A stretch of DNA of 64,000 nt from Bacteroidia bacterium (lineage in GTDB: Bacteria > Bacteroidota > Bacteroidia > J057), in NCBI GenBank assembly GCA_041391665.1, contig JAWKNO010000001.1, positions 186,001 to 250,000 of the forward strand, given 5' to 3'. The position numbers and the translations under genes were made by a program. The notes beneath the pieces are model-generated. The model was not told the origin of the DNA. It worked only from the letters and a program-made list of their open reading frames with translations, and did not search any database. This document shows positions 1 through 7,988 of the stretch, piece by piece. Every line of letters begins with the position of its first letter. Position 1 is the first letter of the stretch.

Positions 1-342
1 TTTCGTCACCGTTCTTGCTGTAAACTTCAATCTTTCTGCCTGATCCATATTGGCCTGCCAGGTTTCCAGTTCCGAAGTAATCGAAACAATCTCCGCCTGA
101 TTCTGATCCACAAATTTCATTATGTATTTGTAGGTTTTGTAGGGACTGGACAGATTGGTTGATTCATCCAATACAGTTGCAATGATTGTGGCCATGCCAT
201 CAAACTTGTCAATATTACTCACGCCGCCATAAGCAAGATCATGCATGGCATTTCGGTGAATTTTTAACTGTTGAGAAGTCTGACATCCCGAAAAAATCAC
301 GATTACAAGAAAAAATGAGAGAAGATAATTGAGTTTGTACAT
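1..342 (-). CDS. Putative lipoprotein, partial (C-terminus outside window)
   Basis: The reverse strand is open from an ATG at 342 to the window edge, giving 114 residues without a stop. The N-terminus is a typical lipoprotein signal: a lysine, a hydrophobic stretch and a lipobox ending FSGC at about residue 20, so the mature protein should be lipid-anchored after Lsp cleavage. The rest is soluble and polar, with no domain I recognise. It is divergent from ileS; the 100-bp gap between them must hold both promoters. The missing C-terminus prevents family assignment. Confidence 0.7.
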   Translation of the reverse strand, partial: MYKLNYLLSFFLVIVIFSGCQTSQQLKIHRNAMHDLAYGGVSNIDKFDGMATIIATVLDESTNLSSPYKTYKYIMKFVDQNQAEIVSITSELETWQANMDQAERLKFTARTVTK

Positions 343-394
343 GTGTATTGTTTTTGCTTTGGGGATAAATATCCAAAAATATAATCGCTTTTCG

Positions 395-402
395 TATATT
401 TG
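395..402 (+). promoter_or_regulatory. Bacteroidota-type -7 box upstream of ileS
   Basis: TATATTTG matches the Bacteroidota -7 consensus TAnnTTTG. It lies 41 bp before the preferred ATG (444), giving a leader of about 30-35 nt. I see no clear TTG -33 element at the expected spacing, so this is a moderate call. Confidence 0.45.
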
Positions 403-443
403 CACTCGATTTTGAAAAGGTGTGTTTAGTTGCGCGTTATTCT

Positions 444-3400
444 ATGTCCGTGAAATATCCTCAATATAAAAACCTTTCCCTTCCTGATGTTGACAAAGAA
501 ATACTGAAGTTGTGGGAAGAAGAAAAAACATTTGAACAGAGTATCACTTCCAGAGAGGGAAATCCGACATTTACCTTTTACGAAGGCCCACCCTCTGCCA
601 ATGGAAAACCTGGTATTCACCATGTGATTGCCAGAACCATAAAAGATCTGGTATGTCGATACAAAACGCTGAAAGGTTTTCAGGTTAAGCGCAAAGGCGG
701 ATGGGATACCCATGGTTTGCCGGTAGAACTTCAGGTAGAAAAAACACTGGGCATTACCAAAGATGATATCGGAAAAACGATTTCTGTAAAAGAATATAAT
801 GCTGCCTGTCGCAGAGATGTACTGGTATATAAGGATATGTGGGATGATCTTACCCGCAAGATGGGATACTGGGTTGACCTGGACCATCCTTATATTACTT
901 TCGAAAACAATTATATTGAATCCGTTTGGAATCTTTTGAAGAGACTCTGGGAAAAAGATTATCTCTACAAAGGATTTACTATACAACCATACTCTCCTGC
1001 TGCGGGGACGGGTCTTAGTTCGCATGAATTAAATCAACCCGGAACGTACCGGGAGATCAAGGACACCTCCGTTACCGCGCAGTTTAAAATCAAAGGAAAA
1101 GAAGCCGAGTATTTTCTCGCATGGACCACTACGCCGTGGACCCTTCCGTCGAATACGGCGCTTGCCGTGGGTAAGGATATTGTGTATGTAAAAGTCAGGA
1201 CTTTCAATCCTTATACACATATTCCGGTAACCGTCATTCTCGCGAAAGACCTTGCCGGCAATTTTTTCCCGGAAGCTCATGCCGGACTGAAACTGGAAGA
1301 ATACCAGCCGGGCGACAAACATATTCCCTTCGAGGTAACGGGTGAAGTTACCGGAAAAGAACTTGCAGGTATAGAGTATGAGCAACTTTTGCCTTATGTT
1401 CAGCCTGATAAGCCCGCCTTCCGCGTGATTATTGGCGATTTTGTCTCGACAGAGGACGGTACAGGAATTGTTCATATCGCACCAACATTTGGTGCAGATG
1501 ACTTTCATGTTGCCCGACTGAATGATATTCCGCCGATCATGGTAAAGGACGAGGACGGGAATCCGATTCCGTTGGTTGACAAGCGGGGAAGATTTGTGAA
1601 AGAAGTTACGGACTACGCTGGCCGTTATGTCAAAGATTATGGGCAGGAAGAAGAGCGGTCGGTTGATGTGGATATTTCCATAAAACTAAAAGAGGAAAAC
1701 AAAGCCTTTAAGGTTGAAAAATATGTCCACAGCTATCCGCATTGCTGGCGGACAGATCGTCCGGTGCTTTATTACCCGCTGGACAGCTGGTTTATCCGCA
1801 CAACTGCTGCCAAGGAAAAGCTGATAGAACAAAACAACAAGATCAACTGGAAACCCGCTTCTACCGGTACCGGCCGGTTTGGAAACTGGCTGGAGAATCT
1901 GGTGGACTGGAACCTTTCCCGTTCCCGGTTTTGGGGAGTTCCCCTTCCCGTATGGTCAACTGAAGATAACCAGGAGCGCAAGTGTATAGGCTCTGTTGAA
2001 GAACTGAAGGCAGAAATCGAAAAATCTATTGCCGCAGGAATTATGCAGCAGTCGGTTGCGGAACAATTTTTCGCAGAACTCGATTTGCACAAGCCCGGTG
2101 TGGATGAAATCATACTGGTAAGTGACCAGGGAAAACCGATGAAGCGTGAGGCAGACCTGATTGACGTGTGGTTTGACTCTGGAGCTATGCCTTTCGCTCA
2201 GTGGCATTATCCCTTTGAAAATCAGGATATTTTCAAATCCAGCTTCCCGGCAGACTTTATATCTGAAGGAGTGGATCAGACACGCGGATGGTTTTTTACC
2301 CTTCACGCAATCGCTGTCATGCTGGAAGAAAGTATCGCATTTAAGAATGTGATTTCCACAGGGCTATTGCTGGATAAAAACGGTAAAAAAATGTCTAAAC
2401 GACTAGGCAATGTCGTTGACCCGTTTGAGACCATCGCCAGCTATGGCGCCGATGCTACCCGCTGGTATATGATAGGAAATGCTCAACCCTGGGACAATCT
2501 GAAGTTTGATCTTCAGGGGGTTCAGGAGGTACAGCGGAAGTATTTTGGAACACTTTTTAATACCTACAACTTCTTCGCCCTGTATGCAAATGTTGCGGAT
2601 TTTTCTTATTCACAACGTTCGCCAATCCATGAACGAACGGAGCTGGACCAGTGGATTATTTCAGTCATGAATTCCCTGATCCGGCAGGTAGGAGAATTTA
2701 TGGATGACTATGAGCCTACCCGTTCAGTCAGAGCGATTGATTATTTTGTCAATGAACAGCTTTCCAACTGGTATGTGCGCCTTTCCCGCCGTCGTTTCTG
2801 GGACGGAGATGTGCATGCATTCCAGACTTTGTATGAATGTCTGGAAACTGTTGCGATACTTATGAGTCCTTTTGCACCATTTTTTGCAGAAAGACTTTAC
2901 AGGGATTTGACACAGGGCAGGGGAGAAGCAAGTGTGCACCTGACAACATTCCCGGCTTTTGAACCAAAGGAAATAGACGAGTCTGCTGAAAAGCGGATGG
3001 ATATGGCACAACATATAACATCGTTGATCCTCAGTATCAGAAGAAAAGAGAAGCTGAAAGTACGACAGCCACTGGCTAAAGCATTAGTCGCTATTCTGGA
3101 TTCTGACCTGCGGGAAGAGCTCACCAAAGTGCAGGATATCATCACGAATGAGGTGAATATCAAAGAAATTGAATATCTTTCAGAGGACAACACCATCCTG
3201 GTGAAGAAAATCAAACCCAACTTCAAGGTTTTGGGGCCAAAAGTTGGAGCATTAATGAAAGAAATATCCGGCGCAATTGCTCGTTTTGGACAAGAGGAAA
3301 TACGGGCACTGGAAAATATAGGAACGGCAGAGATACAACTGTCGTCAGGTACTTTCGTATTAGACCTCAACGATGTTGAAATTTTGAGTGAAGACATACC

Positions 3401-3728
3401 CGGGTGGGCAGTAGCATCTGACAGCGGTTATACCGTAGCTTTGGATATTACGCTTACAGAGTCTCTGAGACAGGAAGGCATCGCCCGCGAGTTTGTCAAC
3501 AGAATTCAGAATTTAAGGAAAAATAAAAACTTTGAAGTAACCGACCATATTATTGTTTCCGTTTCTGCGAATGATTACTGGAATGAAGCAGTGAACAATT
3601 TTATGGACTATATATGTAGTGAGACCTTGACAGACATAATGACGTTGGTTTCCAATGGATCAGTTTCAGGAGATGAAATAGAAATAAATGAAACCAAAGG
3701 AACAATATTCATTCAAGTATCCGACTAG
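444..3728 (+). CDS. ileS: Isoleucine--tRNA ligase (IleRS2-like, GXHH variant)
   Basis: Charges tRNA-Ile with isoleucine in the cytoplasm. At about 1094 residues it has the class I core split by a CP1 editing domain, the KMSKR loop (residues 649-653) and a long anticodon-binding/C-terminal region. The N-terminal signature is unusual: the ATP-binding HXGH motif reads GIHH (residues 57-60, bases 612-623), with the first histidine replaced by glycine and the glycine by histidine. Flanking sequence (FYEGPP, NGKPGIHH, RTIKD, WDTHGLPVE) resembles the eukaryote-like IleRS2 class. An in-frame GTG at 420 would add eight residues, but the ATG at 444 gives the usual N-terminus MSVKYPQY. It is followed by dksA-like and lspA genes, a common Bacteroidota order. 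Confidence 0.97.
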   Translation: MSVKYPQYKNLSLPDVDKEILKLWEEEKTFEQSITSREGNPTFTFYEGPPSANGKPGIHHVIARTIKDLVCRYKTLKGFQVKRKGGWDTHGLPVELQVEKTLGITKDDIGKTISVKEYNAACRRDVLVYKDMWDDLTRKMGYWVDLDHPYITFENNYIESVWNLLKRLWEKDYLYKGFTIQPYSPAAGTGLSSHELNQPGTYREIKDTSVTAQFKIKGKEAEYFLAWTTTPWTLPSNTALAVGKDIVYVKVRTFNPYTHIPVTVILAKDLAGNFFPEAHAGLKLEEYQPGDKHIPFEVTGEVTGKELAGIEYEQLLPYVQPDKPAFRVIIGDFVSTEDGTGIVHIAPTFGADDFHVARLNDIPPIMVKDEDGNPIPLVDKRGRFVKEVTDYAGRYVKDYGQEEERSVDVDISIKLKEENKAFKVEKYVHSYPHCWRTDRPVLYYPLDSWFIRTTAAKEKLIEQNNKINWKPASTGTGRFGNWLENLVDWNLSRSRFWGVPLPVWSTEDNQERKCIGSVEELKAEIEKSIAAGIMQQSVAEQFFAELDLHKPGVDEIILVSDQGKPMKREADLIDVWFDSGAMPFAQWHYPFENQDIFKSSFPADFISEGVDQTRGWFFTLHAIAVMLEESIAFKNVISTGLLLDKNGKKMSKRLGNVVDPFETIASYGADATRWYMIGNAQPWDNLKFDLQGVQEVQRKYFGTLFNTYNFFALYANVADFSYSQRSPIHERTELDQWIISVMNSLIRQVGEFMDDYEPTRSVRAIDYFVNEQLSNWYVRLSRRRFWDGDVHAFQTLYECLETVAILMSPFAPFFAERLYRDLTQGRGEASVHLTTFPAFEPKEIDESAEKRMDMAQHITSLILSIRRKEKLKVRQPLAKALVAILDSDLREELTKVQDIITNEVNIKEIEYLSEDNTILVKKIKPNFKVLGPKVGALMKEISGAIARFGQEEIRALENIGTAEIQLSSGTFVLDLNDVEILSEDIPGWAVASDSGYTVALDITLTESLRQEGIAREFVNRIQNLRKNKNFEVTDHIIVSVSANDYWNEAVNNFMDYICSETLTDIMTLVSNGSVSGDEIEINETKGTIFIQVSD

Positions 3729-3805
3729 TCTTTTAAAATGTGTTAAGTAATTTGTGAGATCGCCCGCTCTACGTAATTATCGTTAACCTTAAGCAGATTA
3801 TTTCT

Positions 3806-4201
3806 ATGGACAACAACAGTGATAAAAAGTTCTATTCCAAATCAGAACTCGAAGAGTTTCGGCAACTGATCACCCAAAAACTGGATGAATCAAAAATCGA
3901 ATATAAACGCCTGGCAGAAAGTTTGAAAGAATTCAGCGGAAACTCTGCTGACAGTTATAACTTTACGGAATACGGAAACGAAAGCCGGGAAAAAGAACAG
4001 GTGGAAATTCTGATGGCGAGGCAGTCAAAATTTATTGACAAACTCGAACATGCGCTCATCAGAATCGCAAATGGCTCTTACGGCATTTGTAGAATTTCAG
4101 GAGAGCTTATTCCCAAAGAACGTCTTCGCATTGTACCACATGCGACAACGACTGTTTCTGCAAAAATGAAACAATCACCCAGTAATACAGAAGAGGCATA
4201 G
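3806..4201 (+). CDS. DksA/TraR-family protein with degenerate zinc finger
   Basis: This 131-residue protein has the DksA/TraR layout: an N-terminal helical coiled-coil half and a short C-terminal region containing YGICRISGELIPKERL followed by VPHAT. DksA-type proteins bind RNA polymerase through the secondary channel and modulate initiation, often with ppGpp. Of the four zinc-binding cysteines only the first (in YGIC) remains. The second position is serine, and the last pair falls in a Thr/Ser/Ala stretch, so zinc binding is unlikely. Cysteine-free variants are known in the superfamily. It sits between ileS and lspA on the same strand, 11 bp from the next start. The exact target is not determinable from sequence. 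Confidence 0.8.
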   Translation: MDNNSDKKFYSKSELEEFRQLITQKLDESKIEYKRLAESLKEFSGNSADSYNFTEYGNESREKEQVEILMARQSKFIDKLEHALIRIANGSYGICRISGELIPKERLRIVPHATTTVSAKMKQSPSNTEEA

Positions 4202-4212
4202 AAACCCCTAAA

Positions 4213-4950
4213 TTGATTCAGTCCTTGAAAACAGCGAGAAAATATTTTCTGATTTCCCTGACGATCATCCTCGTAGATCAGATTGTTAAGTTTATCGTAA
4301 AGTTAAACATGGATATGGGGGAAGTCGGGCAGATTAAAATTCTGGGGAATTTATTTAAGCTACACTTTATTGAAAATAAAGGAGCTGCCTTTGGCTTTAC
4401 AGTTTCCAACCTCGCCCGGGGACTGGGTTTTGATATGACAGAAGAGACCGGAAAACTGATTCTTTCGGTCTTCTCCATTCTGGCTGTGTTTGCAATCGGC
4501 TATGTATTATATCGCCTCGCCGATCATAAGTCGCCGCTGCCCTATTATATAGCCCTGATTTTTGGTGGCGCAGTTGGCAATATTATTGACCGTACCTTTT
4601 ACGGATTATGGTTTTCAAACATAAATGAATATGATGGCGGCCTGTTTCACGGTCGCGTAGTTGATATGTTTTATCTTGACATATGGAGAGGTCATTTACC
4701 AGACTGGCTTCCTTTCTGGGGTGGAGATTATACTTCACTATGGCCAATATTTAATATCGCAGACTCCGCGATTTCTATCGGAATAGTAGTTATTCTCTTG
4801 TTTCAGGGCAGGTTTTTCAAAATGGACGAACTCGCCCGTGGCATTCCACTTCCTCAAAAAAATACAGGAACCACACAGGTCACAGAACCTATTTCCGTTC
4901 CTGAGGATGAAAATTTTCCAGAAACAGAATCGGACCAAACCGAAGAATGA
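4213..4950 (+). CDS. lspA: Lipoprotein signal peptidase (first of two)
   Basis: Aspartyl membrane protease that removes signal peptides from prolipoproteins at the inner membrane after diacylglyceryl transfer. Four hydrophobic segments are visible. The conserved blocks are ENKGAAFGF (about 54-62), GNIIDR with catalytic Asp126, and FNIADSAIS with catalytic Asp184. At 245 residues it is longer than usual, because of a loop near 155-175 and a hydrophilic acidic C-terminal tail of about 40 residues. The start is a TTG; there is no ATG before the first membrane segment, and a second TTG lies four codons downstream. The stop overlaps the next lspA by four bases, so the two are translationally coupled. 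Confidence 0.92.
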   Translation: MIQSLKTARKYFLISLTIILVDQIVKFIVKLNMDMGEVGQIKILGNLFKLHFIENKGAAFGFTVSNLARGLGFDMTEETGKLILSVFSILAVFAIGYVLYRLADHKSPLPYYIALIFGGAVGNIIDRTFYGLWFSNINEYDGGLFHGRVVDMFYLDIWRGHLPDWLPFWGGDYTSLWPIFNIADSAISIGIVVILLFQGRFFKMDELARGIPLPQKNTGTTQVTEPISVPEDENFPETESDQTEE

Positions 4951-5525
4951 AACATTCCCGGTATTTTCTCATTACCCTGCTTGTTGTATTGACTGACCAG
5001 CTAAGTAAATATCTGGTAAAGACCAATATGTATCCGGGTCAGGAAAAAGTACTGATTAAAAATTTTCTCAAACTTCGCTTTGAAGAAAATAATGGCTTTG
5101 CTTTTGGGCTTGAGTTTACCGACCTTTTTGCAAAACTTCATATTTCCGTTACCCCCGAATCTGGTAAACTTTTTTTATCGTTTTTTTCCATTTTTGCTGT
5201 GCTGGCGCTGGGCATGCTCATGTTGCGGTTTTCTGATCATCGCTCGCCGTTACCCACAGTATTGGCTGTGATTTTTGGGGGTGCACTCGGCAATATTATC
5301 GACCGCACCTTTTATGGGTGGATTTTTTCATCTATCAATTTCTACGAAGGCGGTTTTTTTCACGGCAGGGTAGTGGACATGATTTTTTTTGACCCGGGAA
5401 ATCAAGCTACTTTTATGCCGATTTTTAATCTGGCAGACCTGGCCATCTCGTTTGGAATTCTGATTATTCTCATCTTTCAAGGAAGATTTTCCAGAATCCA
5501 CGAACAAGCGCTTGTAAAAAGTTGA
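4947..5525 (+). CDS. lspA: Lipoprotein signal peptidase (second, tandem paralogue)
   Basis: A second complete signal peptidase II of 192 residues, starting at the ATG of an ATGA overlap with the first copy. It keeps every catalytic block: ENNGFAFGL, GNIIDRTFYG with Asp119, HGRVVDM, and FNLADLAIS with Asp164. It lacks the 20-residue insertion and long tail of its neighbour. The strong similarity (both share GNIIDRTFYG and HGRVVDM) indicates tandem duplication followed by divergence. Both copies look active. Different substrate preference, dosage, or tolerance of an Lsp inhibitor are possible reasons for keeping two; nothing in the sequence decides. Confidence 0.92.
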   Translation: MKHSRYFLITLLVVLTDQLSKYLVKTNMYPGQEKVLIKNFLKLRFEENNGFAFGLEFTDLFAKLHISVTPESGKLFLSFFSIFAVLALGMLMLRFSDHRSPLPTVLAVIFGGALGNIIDRTFYGWIFSSINFYEGGFFHGRVVDMIFFDPGNQATFMPIFNLADLAISFGILIILIFQGRFSRIHEQALVKS

Positions 5526-5589
5526 CCTCTTACAAAAAAATATTATCTTCACGGGTGCTACTGAAAATTGTCTAAATATCTGGCAGTAC

Positions 5590-6879
5590 ATGGAAAACTG
5601 GAGAAATTATAAAAAGATTATTATCCCTGATACACCCAATCTTCATGAGATTTCGGTATATGAGAAGGAAGCGAATGGCTATAATGCACTGAGGTCAGTT
5701 TTGACTTCAGACAAATGGTCCAGAAAGGCTGTAGTCGATGAAGTTAAAAAGGCAAATATCAGGGGCCGCGGAGGTGCTGGTTTTAATGCCGGGCTGAAAT
5801 GGTCTTTTATGCCTCCCAAAAAAGAGGGAGTTCCCCGTTATCTCGCCTGCAATGGTGACGAATCGGAGCCAGGTACACACAAAGACCGCCGCATTTTTGA
5901 ATATAATCCACACCTTTTCATCGAAGGCGCCATTATTGCCTGCTATGCCATGGAAATGGATGCCGCGTATGTGTATGTTCGCGGTGAATATGCAGATTGG
6001 ATCGATATGCTCCAGGCTGCAGTTGACCAGGCTTATGCAAAAGGTTATGCCGGGAAAAATATTATGGGCACAGGCCATAATATTGATGTATTTGTCCACA
6101 AAGGTGCTGGTGCTTATATCTGTGGAGAGGAAACTTCCCTTATGGAATCACTGGAAGGCAAAAGACCTTACCCTCGGTCCAAACCACCATTCCCTGCACA
6201 GTTTGGGCTTTGGGGAAAACCAACTACGATCAATAATGTAGAAACACTGTCCCACGTACCGCATGTGATCAATAACAGCGCGGACTGGTATTTGTCTATT
6301 GGTACTCCGACATTTCCTGGCCCAATGTTGTATGGACTTGCCGGACATATCAATCGCCCGGGCATGTATGAGTTTCCGTCAGGAATGCTGATTACTGACT
6401 TGATTTATAAAGTTGGTGGCGGTATTCGCGGTGGAAAAAAATTAAAAGCAGTGGTCCCCGGCGGATCTTCCGTTCCGATTCTTACTGCTGATATGATTGA
6501 AGGAATTACCATGGACGCAGACTCGCTGCGTACGGTTGGAACTTTTGTCGGAACAGGCGGTATGTGTGTACTCGATGAAGATACAGACATCGTCAAGTTC
6601 CTCATCCGGATCGCTAAGTTTTACGACCACGAATCCTGTGGACAGTGTACCCCCTGTCGCGAAGGTACAGGCTGGTTTGTAAAAATGCTCAAGAAAATAG
6701 ACTCAGGCGAAGGAAACATGCGCGACCTGGATACTTTACTCGAATTGTGCGACAATATGGAAGGCAGAACAGTGTGTGCACTGGCTGATGCAGCTGCATG
6801 GCCTGTGAGAAACACCATCAACCGATTCCGTGCAGATTTTGAAGCTAAAATTACTTCCAACGTTTATACTGTTGCATAA
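5590..6879 (+). CDS. nuoF: NADH-quinone oxidoreductase subunit F
   Basis: The NADH- and FMN-binding subunit of respiratory complex I, 429 residues. The glycine-rich FMN/NADH motif GRGGAGFNAG (about 59-68) is present, as are the GAGAYICGEETSL block (172-184) and the 4Fe-4S (N3) ligands Cys350, Cys353, Cys356 (SCGQCTPCREG) and Cys396. It normally pairs with NuoE and NuoG, which are not next to it: lspA lies upstream, and a terminator plus opposing rpmF downstream. The rest of complex I must be encoded elsewhere. NAD-reducing hydrogenase and formate dehydrogenase subunits are homologous, but the length and simple domain layout fit NuoF. Confidence 0.93.
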   Translation: MENWRNYKKIIIPDTPNLHEISVYEKEANGYNALRSVLTSDKWSRKAVVDEVKKANIRGRGGAGFNAGLKWSFMPPKKEGVPRYLACNGDESEPGTHKDRRIFEYNPHLFIEGAIIACYAMEMDAAYVYVRGEYADWIDMLQAAVDQAYAKGYAGKNIMGTGHNIDVFVHKGAGAYICGEETSLMESLEGKRPYPRSKPPFPAQFGLWGKPTTINNVETLSHVPHVINNSADWYLSIGTPTFPGPMLYGLAGHINRPGMYEFPSGMLITDLIYKVGGGIRGGKKLKAVVPGGSSVPILTADMIEGITMDADSLRTVGTFVGTGGMCVLDEDTDIVKFLIRIAKFYDHESCGQCTPCREGTGWFVKMLKKIDSGEGNMRDLDTLLELCDNMEGRTVCALADAAAWPVRNTINRFRADFEAKITSNVYTVA

Positions 6880-6910
6880 TCATTCTTTTGTAGCTAATTA
6901 ATTTGAACAT

Positions 6911-6947
6911 AAAAAAATCCCCGATCCTATGGATTGGGGATTTTTTT
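6911..6947. terminator. Bidirectional intrinsic terminator (nuoF / rpmF)
   Basis: Bases 6911-6927 pair with 6931-6947 (17-bp stem with one G-U wobble) around a TAT loop. The outer stem is an A tract on the left and a T tract on the right, so it can terminate transcription from both sides. It lies between the convergent nuoF and rpmF genes. Confidence 0.85.
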
Positions 6948-7038
6948 ATAATCGTATTTGATCTTATGATCTTTTTTCAAAAACAAAACATCCATCAGGT
7001 CCTGAAAGGAGCCTGTCGCATGTTATTATGCCAGGGAA

Positions 7039-7224
7039 TTATTCCTCAGCTTTTGCTTCCATTACCTGACGACCACGGTAAAACCCGCTTTCGAGGCTTA
7101 CCCGGTGATAGAGGGTAGCTTCCCCACTTTCAGGATCAAGATAATAGGATTTAGGCGTCAGTTTGTGATGCGTGCGCCGCTTATCCCTGCGGGTTTTCGA
7201 TACTTTTCGTTTAGGATGAGCCAT
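7039..7224 (-). CDS. rpmF: Large ribosomal subunit protein bL32
   Basis: A 61-residue, strongly basic protein beginning MAHPKRKVSKTRRDKRR, the classic bL32 N-terminus, followed by the HHKLTP region. It is a structural component of the 50S subunit. No cysteines are present, so this is the zinc-independent form. It follows the yceD-like gene by 40 bp on the same strand, the widely conserved yceD-rpmF operon. Confidence 0.95.
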   Translation of the reverse strand: MAHPKRKVSKTRRDKRRTHHKLTPKSYYLDPESGEATLYHRVSLESGFYRGRQVMEAKAEE

Positions 7225-7264
7225 TTTCTATTCTGATTATATGTTCTTTATTCTGTTTACGCTT

Positions 7265-7945
7265 TTACTCTTCGTCCATTTGTTTCCGGATATTTTTTAG
7301 CGCATCCCAACGGGGATCTGCTGTTCCTGTGTTTTCGATATCTTCCTCCTCATCTGAATCATCTTCCCACGAATCCTCATCTTCTTCGTCCAGATCAAAA
7401 TCATCCATATCGAACTCAAAGTCGTCATCAAAATCTTCTTCCAGTTCAAACTCCTCATCTTCCATATCAGACTCTTCATCAGGATCAATGCCCAGCAATG
7501 CCAGGACTTCCGGAGCACAAATGTGAACATCTTTCGGCGGAACTCTGCGAATCGGCACCGACATATTGATAAAGTCGTAGATTTCCTGAACCAGCACCAG
7601 CTCCGGCTCCATCCTGTCCACGTGCAATACTTCCGTACCTTCAAAATTCATATCCTTATCAAAGGAATAGATGATTCTGTATTGCTCTGCAAAACTATGA
7701 TCGTAAGGTTGCGTACAACGGTCGCACTCCAATACCATCTTTCCTGAGAAATTAAATTTCACATCCAGATGTGTATTATATCTGACGATCTCCAGCTTTA
7801 AGGCAATATCACCATCCCGGATCAACGAATACTCCAATTGATCAAAAAAGCTCCTGCCAATTTCAAAAAACAATTCGTGATTACCATTGCTCAATCGGGC
7901 AACATTTATTGAGTAATCACGCTCAAACGCCCTTTTATTTCCCAT
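7265..7945 (-). CDS. YceD/DUF177-family protein with long acidic tail
   Basis: A 226-residue DUF177 protein, the family co-transcribed with rpmF and implicated in 23S rRNA / large-subunit maturation. The core (about 1-150) includes the characteristic ECDRC cysteine pair (Cys74, Cys77) and a later single Cys143. Residues 155-204 form an exceptionally acidic segment, almost entirely Asp/Glu with scattered aromatics, followed by a conserved-looking DPRWDALKNIR end. Short acidic linkers occur in the family; this one is about 50 residues. A polyanionic tail could mimic RNA or chaperone basic ribosomal proteins such as bL32, but that is conjecture. Confidence 0.88.
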   Translation of the reverse strand: MGNKRAFERDYSINVARLSNGNHELFFEIGRSFFDQLEYSLIRDGDIALKLEIVRYNTHLDVKFNFSGKMVLECDRCTQPYDHSFAEQYRIIYSFDKDMNFEGTEVLHVDRMEPELVLVQEIYDFINMSVPIRRVPPKDVHICAPEVLALLGIDPDEESDMEDEEFELEEDFDDDFEFDMDDFDLDEEDEDSWEDDSDEEEDIENTGTADPRWDALKNIRKQMDEE

Positions 7946-7964
7946 AGGTTTGCGTTTCGGATTG

Positions 7965-7972
7965 CAAAGATA
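7965..7972 (-). promoter_or_regulatory. -7 box upstream of yceD-rpmF
   Basis: On the minus strand the sequence reads TATCTTTG, a match to TAnnTTTG. It lies 20 bp before the yceD start at 7945, implying a short leader of about 15 nt. Confidence 0.5.
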
Positions 7973-7988
7973 GATAAAATTAGAATAA

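Noticed and set aside
7329..7526. Serine-rich + strand frame opposite yceD
   Set aside because: It is the complement of the acidic Asp/Glu codons of YceD and has no independent support.
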